Source of the DNA: CAVURS01 sp963795385
Lineage (GTDB): Bacteria; Actinomycetota; Actinomycetes; Actinomycetales; CAVURS01
Direction: 5' to 3'
Assembly (NCBI GenBank): GCA_963795385.1
Contig: CAWCHK010000013.1
Location: 58,940 to 122,939, forward strand
DNA: 64,000 bases
Numbering within the stretch: position 1 is the first letter of the stretch; the number at the start of each line of letters is the position of its first letter. Made by a program: the position numbers and the translations under genes. Below, piece by piece: positions 11,484 to 20,765 of this stretch. The notes under the pieces are model-generated. The model was not told the DNA's origin, did no database searches, and saw only the letters and a list, made by a program, of their open reading frames with translations.

Positions 11484-11783
11484 TCAGAGCTTCAACAGAT
11501 CTGCGTCGTCGACCGACACCGAACGGCGGGCGCGGAAGATCGCCATGATGATCGCCAGGCCGACGACCACCTCGGCCGCGGCCACCACCATCACGAAGAG
11601 CGCCACGACCTGCCCGTCGAGCTTGCCCTGGATCCGGGCGAAGGTGACGAAGGCCAGGTTGGTGGAGTTGAGCATCAGCTCGACGCCCATGAAGATGATG
11701 ATCGCGTTGCGCCGCAACAGGACCGTCGTGGCGCCGATCGCGAAGAGGATGGTCGCCAGGTAGATGTAGTTGGTCAGGCTCAT
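11484..11783 (-). CDS. nuoK: NADH-quinone oxidoreductase subunit K
   Basis: Small membrane subunit of complex I (99 aa, three helices). The conserved glutamates of the proton pathway are visible in FMGVELMLNSTNLAFV and VVAAAEVVVGLAI. The start ATG overlaps the nuoJ stop. Normal length. Confidence 0.96.
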   Translation of the reverse strand: MSLTNYIYLATILFAIGATTVLLRRNAIIIFMGVELMLNSTNLAFVTFARIQGKLDGQVVALFVMVVAAAEVVVGLAIIMAIFRARRSVSVDDADLLKL

Positions 11784-12595
11784 CGCTGGCTCCCCTCCTC
11801 GAACTCGCGCTCGATCGCGGCGGTCGCCTCCTCGTAGGCCTCCGAGGAGAGGTTCTGCGACCGGGCCGTCAGCACCCGGGAGACCGAGGACTCGGCCGGC
11901 GTGCCGTCCGGCAGCAGGGCCGGCGTGTCGACGGCGTTGTGCCGGGCGAACACACCCGGCGCCGGAAGGCCGGCCTGGAACGGCCCGCGCTCGGCGAACC
12001 GGCGCTGCGAGGCCGCCCGCTGGGTGACCTTCTCGACCAGGCGCTCGCGGTGGGCCAGCACCATCGCGCCGAGCGCGGCCGTGATCAGCAGCGCGCTCGT
12101 GACCTCGAAGGCCCAGACGTACTTGCCGAAGATCAGCGTCGCGATGCCGGTGACGTTGCCGGCGGCGTTGGCCTTGGTCAGCCCGCGCGGCGTGCCGACG
12201 GTGAAGTCGCCGATCGCCGCGACCAGCAGGATGCCGAGCCCGAGCCCGAGCAGGACGCCGACGATCCGCTGCCCCTTGATCGTCTCGACGAGGGAGTCCG
12301 AGGAGTCGACTCCGACCAGCATCACGACGAAGAGGAAGAGCATCATGACCGCGCCGGTGTAGACGAAGACCTGCACGATGCCGAGGAACTCGGCGCCCTC
12401 GGCGATGTAGAAGACGCCCAGGATGATCATCACCAGCGCGACGCCGATGGCCGCGTGGACCGCCTTCTTGGCGAACAGCAGCCCGAGGGCGGCGATCACG
12501 CTGATCGTCCCGAGCACCCAGAAGAAGAACGCCTCGGCGCCGCCGGCCTGAGCGCCTCCGGTGGAGTGCTGGGCGAGGGTCGCGAGCGCGTTCAT
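11780..12595 (-). CDS. nuoJ: NADH-quinone oxidoreductase subunit J
   Basis: Membrane subunit J of complex I (271 aa). The five-helix core ends near residue 190 and includes EFLGIVQVFVYTGAVMMLFL, the conserved region near the E-channel. The last 80 or so residues are a hydrophilic cytoplasmic tail with an acidic end (EREFEEGSQR), longer than in proteobacteria but common in actinobacteria. Start and stop overlap nuoI and nuoK by 4 bp. Confidence 0.96.
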   Translation of the reverse strand: MNALATLAQHSTGGAQAGGAEAFFFWVLGTISVIAALGLLFAKKAVHAAIGVALVMIILGVFYIAEGAEFLGIVQVFVYTGAVMMLFLFVVMLVGVDSSDSLVETIKGQRIVGVLLGLGLGILLVAAIGDFTVGTPRGLTKANAAGNVTGIATLIFGKYVWAFEVTSALLITAALGAMVLAHRERLVEKVTQRAASQRRFAERGPFQAGLPAPGVFARHNAVDTPALLPDGTPAESSVSRVLTARSQNLSSEAYEEATAAIEREFEEGSQR

Positions 12596-13242
12596 GCGGG
12601 GGCCTCCGCGTCCGCGCCGGCGGCGTTCTCGTTGCCACCGTGGGCCAGGTCGGCGGCCGCGTGCGCGTCGACCCACGCCTGCTGCTCGGGCGTCGCGGCG
12701 TCGACCTTGCCCTGGTAGTAGTCGCGCTCCTCGAAGCCGTCGACCATCGGGTGCGGCGCGGGGATCATGCCGGCCTGCACCGGGGCCAGCAGCTGGTCCT
12801 TCTCGAAGATCAGCGCGGCCCGGCTGTGGTCGGCCAGCTCGTACTCGTTGGTCATGGTCAGCGCGCGGGTCGGGCAGGCCTCGATGCACAGGCCGCAGAA
12901 GATGCAGCGCAGGTAGTTGATCTGGTAGACGCGGCCGTAGCGCTCGCCCGGGGAGTAGCGGCCGCCGCCGCCCTCGGTGTCGTCGTTGTCCGCGCCCTCG
13001 ACGAAGATCGCGTCGGCCGGGCAGGCCCAGGCGCAGAGCTCGCAGCCGACGCACTTCTCCAGGCCGTCCGGGTGGCGGTTCAGCTGGTGCCGGCCGTGGA
13101 AGCGCGGCGCCGTCGGCCGCTTCACCTCGGGGTACTCCTCGGTCTCCAGCTTGCGGAACATCGTGGAGAAGGTCACGCCGAAGCCGGCGATCGGTGCCAG
13201 CCGGTCGCCGAGCCTCTTGCGGCCGTTGTCCTGGTCAGCCAC
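12592..13242 (-). CDS. nuoI: NADH-quinone oxidoreductase subunit I (two 4Fe-4S clusters)
   Basis: Peripheral-arm ferredoxin-like subunit (216 aa) that carries clusters N6a and N6b. Both motifs are clear: CVGCELCAWACPADAIF near residue 57 and CIFCGLCIEACPTRALTM near 102. GTG 13242 was chosen because homology (RLGDRLAPIAGFGVTF) begins just after it; it lies 8 bp inside the end of nuoH. The C-terminal 40 residues are Ala/Asp rich and not conserved. Confidence 0.95.
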   Translation of the reverse strand: MADQDNGRKRLGDRLAPIAGFGVTFSTMFRKLETEEYPEVKRPTAPRFHGRHQLNRHPDGLEKCVGCELCAWACPADAIFVEGADNDDTEGGGGRYSPGERYGRVYQINYLRCIFCGLCIEACPTRALTMTNEYELADHSRAALIFEKDQLLAPVQAGMIPAPHPMVDGFEERDYYQGKVDAATPEQQAWVDAHAAADLAHGGNENAAGADAEAPA

Positions 13243-14617
13243 GGGAAACCTCTGCGGGCTCGGTGTCGGGATCGGGGTCGGGTTGCGGCTCGGGGCCGGG
13301 GTCCGGGTCCAGCGGGTCGCCGGCACCGACCGCACGGGCGCCGGACGGGCCCGAGGTGTGCAGCACGGTCTGGCCGGGCAGCGGCGGCACCGGGTGGCCG
13401 CCGGCGAACGGGTCGACCTCTCCGGAGGCCCACTGGTGCTTGGCGGCCGGGTCATCGCTCGGCGGGATCAGGAAGGTGCTGACGATCAGCACCACCCCGA
13501 TCGCGCTGATCACGATGATCGTGTTGCGCCGCCCGTCCTCCGTGAACAGCTGGGCACCTCGGATCGCGGCGACGCAGACGATCCAGACCAGCGAGGCCGG
13601 GATCAGCACCTTCCAGCCGAAGCGCATGAACTGGTCGTAGCGCACCCGCGGCAGCGAGCCGCGCAGCCAGACGAAGAAGAAGAGGAACGCCCACAGCTTC
13701 ACGACGAACCAGATCACCGGGTACCAGCCGGTGTTCAGCACGTCGTGGTCGATCAGGCTCAGCGGCCAGGGCGCGCGCCAGCCGCCGAGGAACATCGTGG
13801 TGGCCAGCGCCGAGACCGTGACCATGTTGACGTACTCGGCCAGGAAGAAGAGCGCGAACTTCAGCGAGGAGTACTCGGTGTGGAAGCCACCGGTCAGCTC
13901 GCCCTCGCCCTCGGCCAGGTCGAACGGCAGCCGGTTGGTCTCGCCGACCATCGTGATGACGTAGACCGCGAAGGAGAAGAACGCCGGGATGATGAACCAC
14001 AGGCTGCGCTGCTCGTTGACGATCTGCGAGGTGGACATCGAGCCGGCGTAGAGGAAGACCGCGACCAGGCTCATGCCCATCGCGATCTCGTAGGAGATGA
14101 CCTGGGCCGAGGAGCGCAGTGCGCCCAGCAGCGGGTACGTCGAGCCGGAGGACCAGCCGCCGAGCAGGATCCCGTAGACCCCGACCGAGGCCACGGCCAG
14201 GATGAACAGCACGGCCACGGGGGTGTCCGAGAGCTGGAGCGGTGTGTGGTGGCCGAACACCGTCACCATCGGCCCGAACGGGATCACCGCGAAGGAGACG
14301 AAGCAGGTCGCCGCCGCGATCGCCGGCGCGATGATGAAGACGATCTTGTCCGCGCCCTTGGGGATGATGTCTTCCTTGAGGGCCAGCTTGATGCCGTCGG
14401 CCAGGGTCTGCAGCAGGCCGAAGGGCCCGGCCCGGTTCGGCCCCGGACGCTGCTGCATCCGGCCGATGACCCGCCGCTCGAACCAGATCACCAGGAGCGT
14501 CGTGACGACCAGGAAGACGAAGATCACGAGCGCCTTGACCAGGACGATCCAGCCGTTGTCCTGGGCGAAGCTCACGGCCGGGGTGTCCGTCCCTGCGAGA
14601 GCGGCGAGCGTGCTCAT
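13235..14617 (-). CDS. nuoH: NADH-quinone oxidoreductase subunit H
   Basis: Membrane subunit forming the quinone entry chamber (460 aa, eight helices). Conserved motifs are RPGPNRAGPFGLLQTLADG near residue 55 and the acidic loop DLAEGEGELTGGFHTEYSS near 225. The last 60 residues form a Pro/Asp-rich cytoplasmic tail with alternating D-P pairs, absent from E. coli NuoH. ATG 14617 overlaps the nuoG stop. Confidence 0.96.
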   Translation of the reverse strand: MSTLAALAGTDTPAVSFAQDNGWIVLVKALVIFVFLVVTTLLVIWFERRVIGRMQQRPGPNRAGPFGLLQTLADGIKLALKEDIIPKGADKIVFIIAPAIAAATCFVSFAVIPFGPMVTVFGHHTPLQLSDTPVAVLFILAVASVGVYGILLGGWSSGSTYPLLGALRSSAQVISYEIAMGMSLVAVFLYAGSMSTSQIVNEQRSLWFIIPAFFSFAVYVITMVGETNRLPFDLAEGEGELTGGFHTEYSSLKFALFFLAEYVNMVTVSALATTMFLGGWRAPWPLSLIDHDVLNTGWYPVIWFVVKLWAFLFFFVWLRGSLPRVRYDQFMRFGWKVLIPASLVWIVCVAAIRGAQLFTEDGRRNTIIVISAIGVVLIVSTFLIPPSDDPAAKHQWASGEVDPFAGGHPVPPLPGQTVLHTSGPSGARAVGAGDPLDPDPGPEPQPDPDPDTEPAEVSRG

Positions 14618-17145
14618 GCGACACCTCCACTGACCGCGGACCCGGTTCGGGCGATGCCGACGATGGCACCGGCACTGACCCGCAGGCTCTCGTGCACGGT
14701 GCACGACTGGGAGTCGGTGGGCAACCACACCACGCGGTCCGGCAGGTCGTCGACCGCGACCGGCAGCGTGATCTGACCCGCGGCGGTGGACACCACCACG
14801 TCACCGCCGTCCACGACGCCGATCTCCTCCGCGGTGGCGGCCGAGAGCCGGGCCACCGGGCGGGTGGCGGTGCCGGCGAGGTACGGCTCGCCGTCCTGGA
14901 GCCGACCGTTGTCGAGCAACAACCGCCAGGTGGCGAGCACGGCTTCGTTCGGCTTCGGCTGCGGCGGCTCGCCGGCCGCGACGTCGGGGGCCTGCGCCCG
15001 GGCACCGTCCCACGGCCCCAGGGCGCTGATCTCGGCCCGGATCGAGGCGAGGTCGGCCAGCCCCAGGCGGACGTCCAGCTCGCCGGCCAGCAGGTCCAGG
15101 ACGCGGTAGTCGCTCATGGCGTTGGAGCTCAGCACCGGGGCGAACGGCCGGGCTCGTCCCTCCCAGTCGAGGAAGGTGCCGCCCTTCTCCTCGGCCACGG
15201 CGACCGGCAGGACGACATCGGCCCGCTCGGTGACCGCGCTCTGCCGGATCTCCAGCGAGACGACGAACGGCGCGGCCTCGAGTGCGGCCAGGACCGCCTG
15301 CGGGTCGGGCAGGTCCGAGGGGTCGACCCCGCCGACCACCAGGGCCCCGAGGTCGCCCGCGGCCGCCGCGGCCACGATGCCCGCCGTGTCGCGCCCGGCC
15401 TGCGCCGGCACCGTCGTCGTCTCCCAAGCGGTCTGGATGTCCACGCGGGCTGCGGCGTCGTCGACCGGACGGCCGCCCGGCAGCAGGCCGGGCAGGGCGC
15501 CCGCCTCCAGCGCACCGCGCTCGCCGGCCCGCCGGGGGATCCAGGCCAGCCGCGCGCCGGTGGCTTCGGCCAGGCGACGGGCAGCGGACAGCCCCCCGGG
15601 GGTCGCGCCGAGGCGCTCCCCGACCAGCACGACGGCGCGTTCGCCGCGCAGCAGCTCGGTCACGTCGGCCAGCTCGCGGGAGCCGGCGGCCAGGGCCTCG
15701 ACCACCTCGGCCTCGGTGCCGGGCGCCGCGGCGACCAGGCGGCCGGACAGCTTGGTCAGGCCGCGGGTCGCCCACGGAGCGACCGCTACCACCCGGGTGC
15801 CGTGCTCGCGGACCGCCTTGCGCAGCCGCAGGAAGACGATCGGCGACTCCTCCTCGGGCTCGAACCCGACGAGCAGCACGGCCGAGGCGGCCTCGAGGTC
15901 GGCGTACGTCACGGCACCGTTGCCCGGCGTCCCGCCGACCACGGAGGAGGCCAGGAAGTCGGCCTCCTCGGCGGAGTGCGCCCGGGAGCGGAAGTCGATG
16001 TCGTTGCTGGACAACGCGATCCGGGCGAACTTGCTGTAGGCGTAGGCGTCCTCGTGGGTCACCCGGCCCCCGACCAGCACGCCGACGCCTTGCTCCTTGG
16101 CCGCGGCCAGGCCGCGCGCCGCGACCTCGAGGGCCTCGGGCCAGGAGGCCACCCTCAGCTCGCCGGAGTCCTCGTCCCGCACCATCGGGTGGGTGAGCCG
16201 GTCGGCGGCGCGGGAGTAGGTGAAGGCCCAGCGGCCCTTGTCGCAGTTCCACTCCTCGTTGACCTCGGGCTCGTTGCCGGCCAGCCGGCGCAGCACCTGG
16301 CCGCGGCGGTGGTCGCTGCGGATCGAGCAGCCCGAGGCGCAGTGCTCGCAGACACCGGGAGAGGAGACCAGGTCGAACGGGCGGGAGCGGAACCGGTACG
16401 CCGCGCCGGTCAGCGCACCCACCGGGCAGATCTGCACGGTGTTGCCGGAGAAGTAGGACTCGAACGGCTTGGCCTGGTAGATGCCGACCTGCTGCAGCGC
16501 CCCGCGCTCGATCAGCTCGATGAACGGGTCACCGGCGATCTGGGCCGAGAAGCGCGTGCAGCGGGCGCACAGCACGCAGCGCTCGCGGTCCAGCAGCACC
16601 TGACTGGAGATGTTGATCGGCTTGGGATAGGTCCGTTTGACGTCCTCGAACCGGGACTCGCCCCGCCCGTGCGACATGGCCTGGTTCTGCAGGGGGCACT
16701 CGCCGCCCTTGTCGCAGACCGGGCAGTCCAGAGGGTGGTTGATCAGCAGCAGCTCCATCACGCCCTGCTGCGCCTTGTCGGCGACCGGGGAGGTCACCTG
16801 CGTCTTGACGACCATGCCCGCCGTGACCTCGATGGTGCAGGACGCCTGTGGCTTGGGCATCGGGCGGAGCTGGCCGTCCGGCCCGGGCGTGGCGATGTCG
16901 ACCAGGCACTGCCGGCAGGCACCCACCGGCTCGAGCAGCGGGTGGTCGCAGAACCGCGGGATCTCGACGCCCACCTGCTCGGCGGCCCGGATCACCAGCG
17001 TGCCCTTGGGCACCGAGACCTCGGCCCCGTCGACCGTCAGGGTCACCAGGTCGACCGGGGGCGACCCGGCCGAGCCGGCCGCACCTGTCGCTCCTGTCGC
17101 TCCTGGCGCCCCGGTCGTCGCGCCGGCGCCGGCCGTCACCGTCAT
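14614..17145 (-). CDS. nuoG: NADH-quinone oxidoreductase subunit G
   Basis: Largest peripheral-arm subunit (843 aa) with several iron-sulfur clusters. Ligands are visible for the 2Fe-2S cluster (CDHPLLEPVGACRQC), the His/Cys cluster (CDKGGECPLQNQAMSHGRGE), the next 4Fe-4S (CVLCARCTRF and CPVGALTG) and a further cluster (CEHCASGCSI). A molybdopterin-oxidoreductase-like domain follows from about residue 290. The first 30 residues are a Gly/Ala/Thr-rich extension (repeated GAT and GAA units). ATG 17145 overlaps the nuoF stop. Confidence 0.96.
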   Translation of the reverse strand: MTVTAGAGATTGAPGATGATGAAGSAGSPPVDLVTLTVDGAEVSVPKGTLVIRAAEQVGVEIPRFCDHPLLEPVGACRQCLVDIATPGPDGQLRPMPKPQASCTIEVTAGMVVKTQVTSPVADKAQQGVMELLLINHPLDCPVCDKGGECPLQNQAMSHGRGESRFEDVKRTYPKPINISSQVLLDRERCVLCARCTRFSAQIAGDPFIELIERGALQQVGIYQAKPFESYFSGNTVQICPVGALTGAAYRFRSRPFDLVSSPGVCEHCASGCSIRSDHRRGQVLRRLAGNEPEVNEEWNCDKGRWAFTYSRAADRLTHPMVRDEDSGELRVASWPEALEVAARGLAAAKEQGVGVLVGGRVTHEDAYAYSKFARIALSSNDIDFRSRAHSAEEADFLASSVVGGTPGNGAVTYADLEAASAVLLVGFEPEEESPIVFLRLRKAVREHGTRVVAVAPWATRGLTKLSGRLVAAAPGTEAEVVEALAAGSRELADVTELLRGERAVVLVGERLGATPGGLSAARRLAEATGARLAWIPRRAGERGALEAGALPGLLPGGRPVDDAAARVDIQTAWETTTVPAQAGRDTAGIVAAAAAGDLGALVVGGVDPSDLPDPQAVLAALEAAPFVVSLEIRQSAVTERADVVLPVAVAEEKGGTFLDWEGRARPFAPVLSSNAMSDYRVLDLLAGELDVRLGLADLASIRAEISALGPWDGARAQAPDVAAGEPPQPKPNEAVLATWRLLLDNGRLQDGEPYLAGTATRPVARLSAATAEEIGVVDGGDVVVSTAAGQITLPVAVDDLPDRVVWLPTDSQSCTVHESLRVSAGAIVGIARTGSAVSGGVA

Positions 17146-18500
17146 GCCGTCACCGTCTCGGTCTCCTGGGCGAAGAGCGTGGATGCCGCCGGGTCGAACG
17201 GGCAGCCACCCTCGGTGATGTGCCGGACGTACTCGTCGCGGAAGAACCGGATGCTGGACGCGATCGGGCTCACGGCGCCGTCGCCCAGCGCGCAGAACGA
17301 GCGGCCGAGGATGTTGTCGCCGATGTCCAGCAGCTTGTCGATGTCCTCGTCGGTGCCCTGGCCGTACTCGATCCGGTGCAGGATCTGCTTGAGCCAGTAG
17401 GTGCCCTCGCGGCACGGCGTGCACTTGCCGCAGGACTCGTGGGCGTAGAAGTCGGTCCACCGCAACGTGGCCCGGACGACGCACACGGTCTCGTCGAAGA
17501 TCTGCAGGGCCCGGGTGCCGAGCATCGAGCCGGGGGCGTCGGGGTTGTCCTCGGTCGGCTGCACGCCTACCGACTCGAAGTCGAGCGGCACGTCGAGATG
17601 CTTGTCGGTCAACAACGGTGTCGATGACCCGCCGGGCGTCCAGAACTTCAGCGGCTTGCCGCCGCGCATGCCGCCGGCCAGGTCGAGCAGCTCGCGCAGC
17701 GTGATGCCGAGCGGCGCCTCGTACTGCCCGGGCCGGGTGACGTGCCCGGAGAGGCTGAACAGCCCGAAGCCCTTGGACCGCTCGGTGCCCATCGAGGCGA
17801 ACCAGTCGGCGCCCTTGCGGACGATGAACGGTACGGACGCGATGGACTCGACGTTGTTGACCACCGTCGGGCGGGCGTAGAGCCCGGCCACCGCGGGGAA
17901 GGGCGGCTTCAGCCGGGGCTGGCCGCGGCGGCCCTCGAGGGAGTCCAGCAGGGCCGTCTCCTCGCCGCAGATGTACGCACCCGCGCCGGCGTGCACGGTG
18001 ATCTCCAGGTCGAAGCCGGAGCCGAGGATGTCCTGGCCGACGTAGCCCTTGGCCTTGGCCTCCTCGACCGCGAGCAGCAGCCGCCGGTAGACGTGGACGA
18101 CCTCGCCGCGCAGGTAGATGAAGGCGTGGTTGCAGCCGATCGCCTTGGCGGTGATGATCACGCCCTCGATCAGGAACTGCGGGGTCGCCAGCATCAGCGG
18201 GATGTCCTTGCAGGTGCCTGGCTCGGACTCGTCCGCGTTGACCACGAGGTAGCGCGGACCGCCGTCCGGCGCGGGCAGGAAGCCCCACTTCATGCCGGTG
18301 GGGAAGCCGGCGCCGCCCCGCCCGCGCAGGCCCGAGTCCTTCAGCGCCTGGACCAGGTCCTCCTGGCTCATGTCGAGGGCCTGGCGGAGCGCGACGTACC
18401 CGTCGTGCGCCTCGTAGGTCGCCATGGTCCAGGACTGCGGGTCGTCCCAGAAGTCGGTGAAGATCGGGGTCAGCTGCGTCGCTGCGGGCGTGGATGCCAT
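17142..18500 (-). CDS. nuoF: NADH-quinone oxidoreductase subunit F (NADH and FMN site)
   Basis: NADH-oxidising flavoprotein subunit (452 aa). It shows the NADH-binding glycine motif SGLRGRGGAGFPTGMKWGF near residue 55, the FMN-site motif NADESEPGTCKDIPLM near 90, and the N3 cluster ligands CGKCTPCREGTYWL near 355. ATG 18500 lies 1 nt after the nuoE stop. Length is normal. Confidence 0.97.
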   Translation of the reverse strand: MASTPAATQLTPIFTDFWDDPQSWTMATYEAHDGYVALRQALDMSQEDLVQALKDSGLRGRGGAGFPTGMKWGFLPAPDGGPRYLVVNADESEPGTCKDIPLMLATPQFLIEGVIITAKAIGCNHAFIYLRGEVVHVYRRLLLAVEEAKAKGYVGQDILGSGFDLEITVHAGAGAYICGEETALLDSLEGRRGQPRLKPPFPAVAGLYARPTVVNNVESIASVPFIVRKGADWFASMGTERSKGFGLFSLSGHVTRPGQYEAPLGITLRELLDLAGGMRGGKPLKFWTPGGSSTPLLTDKHLDVPLDFESVGVQPTEDNPDAPGSMLGTRALQIFDETVCVVRATLRWTDFYAHESCGKCTPCREGTYWLKQILHRIEYGQGTDEDIDKLLDIGDNILGRSFCALGDGAVSPIASSIRFFRDEYVRHITEGGCPFDPAASTLFAQETETVTA

Positions 18501-18501
18501 C

Positions 18502-19380
18502 TCAGCCGTCCTTCTTCTTCGTCGTACGGCGGGCGCGCTTGCGGGGCGGCTCGGCGGCGCCCGACGGAGCCTCGGGTGCGCGGCCCTCCTGCGCGGGATG
18601 CACCGCGTCGTGGGCGCTGGGTGCGTCCGGGTCGGCGGCGTGATCGGCGGCGATCTGCTCGACCGACGAGCCGGAACCGTTGCCACCGTTGGGCTTCCGG
18701 TCGGCCTGGCCGCCCTTGCTGTCGTAGAGGCCCTCGACCGCCCAGCCGCGCTGGTGGGCGACGTTGAGGCCCTCGAGGGTCGCACCGGCGGCGCCGACGC
18801 CCTCGTTGCCCCGCCCGTCGTCGAAGCCGGCCAGCACCCGCGAGACCTGCTTGAAGTCCGCGACCGTGCTGGCACCGCGCGTCGGCACGACGTCCCGCCC
18901 GGCCTGGATGTCGTCGACCAGCCGGCGCGCGGTCGAGGGCGTCTGGTTGTCGAAGAACTCCCAGTTGACCATCAGCACCGGCGCGAAGTCGCAGGCCGCG
19001 TTGCACTCGACCCGCTCGAGCGTGATCTTGCCGTCCTCGGTGGTCTCGTCGTGGCCGACCCCGAGGTGGTCGCTGAGCTCGTCGAAGATCTGGTCGCCGC
19101 CCATGACCGCGCACAGGGTGTTGGTGCAGACGCCGACCGTGTACTCGCCGTTGGGGTGGCGCTTGTACTGCGTGTAGAAGGTCGCGACGCCGGCCACCTC
19201 GGCAGTGGTCAGGTCGAGGATGTCGGCGCAGAGCTCGATGCCGCTCGGGCTGACGAAGCCCTCCTCGCTCTGGACCAGGTGCAGCAGCGGCAGCAGGGCC
19301 GACCGCGCCTGCGGGTAGCGCGCGATGACGACCTCGGCCTCCGCGCGCAGCCGCTGGTCGACCTCGGGTGCGAAGCTCAC
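18502..19380 (-). CDS. nuoE: NADH-quinone oxidoreductase subunit E (2Fe-2S)
   Basis: Thioredoxin-fold 2Fe-2S subunit (292 aa). The four ligand cysteines lie in VCTNTLCAVMGG near residue 82 and VECNAACDFAPVLMVNWEFF near 123. The core ends near residue 165; a tail of over 100 residues follows that is acidic/Pro-rich and then strongly basic (KRARRTTKKKDG at the very end). Actinobacterial NuoE proteins often have tails, but this one is long. The GTG start overlaps the nuoD stop. Confidence 0.95.
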   Translation of the reverse strand: MSFAPEVDQRLRAEAEVVIARYPQARSALLPLLHLVQSEEGFVSPSGIELCADILDLTTAEVAGVATFYTQYKRHPNGEYTVGVCTNTLCAVMGGDQIFDELSDHLGVGHDETTEDGKITLERVECNAACDFAPVLMVNWEFFDNQTPSTARRLVDDIQAGRDVVPTRGASTVADFKQVSRVLAGFDDGRGNEGVGAAGATLEGLNVAHQRGWAVEGLYDSKGGQADRKPNGGNGSGSSVEQIAADHAADPDAPSAHDAVHPAQEGRAPEAPSGAAEPPRKRARRTTKKKDG

Positions 19381-20765
19381 CGGTCAACGCCTCCCATCAC
19401 GGGGTCGATCGACGCGACGGCCACGATCACGTCGGCGATCTGGCTGCCCTCGCACATCGCGGCCGTGGCCTGCAGGTTGTTGAACGAGGGGTCGCGGAAG
19501 TGCGCGCGGTAGGGCCGGGTGCCGCCGTCGCTGACGACGTGCACGCCCAGCTCACCCTTGGCCGACTCGACCGCCTGGTAGACCTGGCCCGGCGGCACCC
19601 GGAAGCCCTCGGTGACCAGCTTGAAGTGATGGATGAGTGACTCCATCGAGGTGCCCATGATGTTCTTGATGTGGTCCAGGGAGTTGCCGAGGCCGTCGCT
19701 GCCGAGCGCCAGCTGGGCCGGCCACGCGACCTTCTTGTCCTCGACCATCACCGGGCCGTCCAGGTGCTGCAGCCGCTCCGCCGCCTGCTCCACGATCTTG
19801 AGCGACTCGTAGATCTCCTCCAGCCGGACGCAGAGCCGGGCGTACGCGTCGCAGCTCTCGCGGGTCACGACGTTGAAGTCGTAGGTCTCGTAGCCGCAGT
19901 AGGGCGTGAGCTTGCGCAGGTCGTGCGGCAGCCCGGTCGAGCGCAGGACCGGCCCGGTGATGCCCAGGGCGATGCAGCCGGTCAGGTCGAGGTAGCCGAC
20001 ATCGACGGTGCGGCCCTTGAGGATCGGGTTCTCCAGGAGCAGCAGCTCGAGCTCGCGGACGCCCTTCTTGACCGCCGGGACCATGTCGCGGATCCGGTCG
20101 ATGGCGCCGCTCGGGGTGTCCTGGCTGACGCCGCCCGGGCGGATGTAGGCGTTGTTCATCCGCAGCCCGGTGATCAGCTCGATCACGGCGAGGATCCGCT
20201 CGCGCTCGCGGAAGCCGACCGTCATGACGGTGGTGGCGCCCATCTCCATGCCGCCGGTCGCGATGGCCACCAGGTGGGAGGAGACCCGGGTGAGCTCCAT
20301 CATCAGGACCCGGATCACGCTGGCCCGCTCCGGGACCTGGTCGGTGATGCCGAGCAGCTTCTCGACGCCGAGGCAGTACGCCGTCTCCTGGAACATCGGC
20401 GTGAGGTAGTCCATCCGGGTGCAGAACGTGACCCCTTGGGTCCACGTCCGGTACTCCATGTTCTTCTCGATGCCGGTGTGCAGGTAGCCGATGCCGGCCC
20501 GCGTCTCGGTCACCGTCTCGCCGTCGATCTCGAGGATCAGGCGCAGCACGCCGTGGGTCGAGGGGTGCTGCGGGCCCATGTTGACGACGATCCGCTCCTC
20601 GCCGAGCGAGGACGCCTCGTCGACGACGTCGTCCCAGTCGCCGCCGAAGGCGTTGACGACGCGGCCCTGGGTCGGGCCCTCCTCGGTCGCGATGCCGTAG
20701 GGGTCGCGCTCGGCGGCCTCGATGAAGGCCTCGTCCTCGGCCGACAGGTCCGGGTTGTCAGTCAT
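19377..20765 (-). CDS. nuoD: NADH-quinone oxidoreductase subunit D
   Basis: 49-kDa-type subunit (462 aa) that lines the quinone site together with NuoB. Conserved segments are NMGPQHPSTHGVLRLILEID near residue 60, with the quinone-site histidine, and IGYLHTGIEKNMEYRTW near 92. The C-terminal arginine region ends DPVMGGVDR, as in the family. An N-terminal acidic extension of about 50 residues precedes the core. The start shares one base with the nuoC stop. Confidence 0.97.
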   Translation of the reverse strand: MTDNPDLSAEDEAFIEAAERDPYGIATEEGPTQGRVVNAFGGDWDDVVDEASSLGEERIVVNMGPQHPSTHGVLRLILEIDGETVTETRAGIGYLHTGIEKNMEYRTWTQGVTFCTRMDYLTPMFQETAYCLGVEKLLGITDQVPERASVIRVLMMELTRVSSHLVAIATGGMEMGATTVMTVGFRERERILAVIELITGLRMNNAYIRPGGVSQDTPSGAIDRIRDMVPAVKKGVRELELLLLENPILKGRTVDVGYLDLTGCIALGITGPVLRSTGLPHDLRKLTPYCGYETYDFNVVTRESCDAYARLCVRLEEIYESLKIVEQAAERLQHLDGPVMVEDKKVAWPAQLALGSDGLGNSLDHIKNIMGTSMESLIHHFKLVTEGFRVPPGQVYQAVESAKGELGVHVVSDGGTRPYRAHFRDPSFNNLQATAAMCEGSQIADVIVAVASIDPVMGGVDR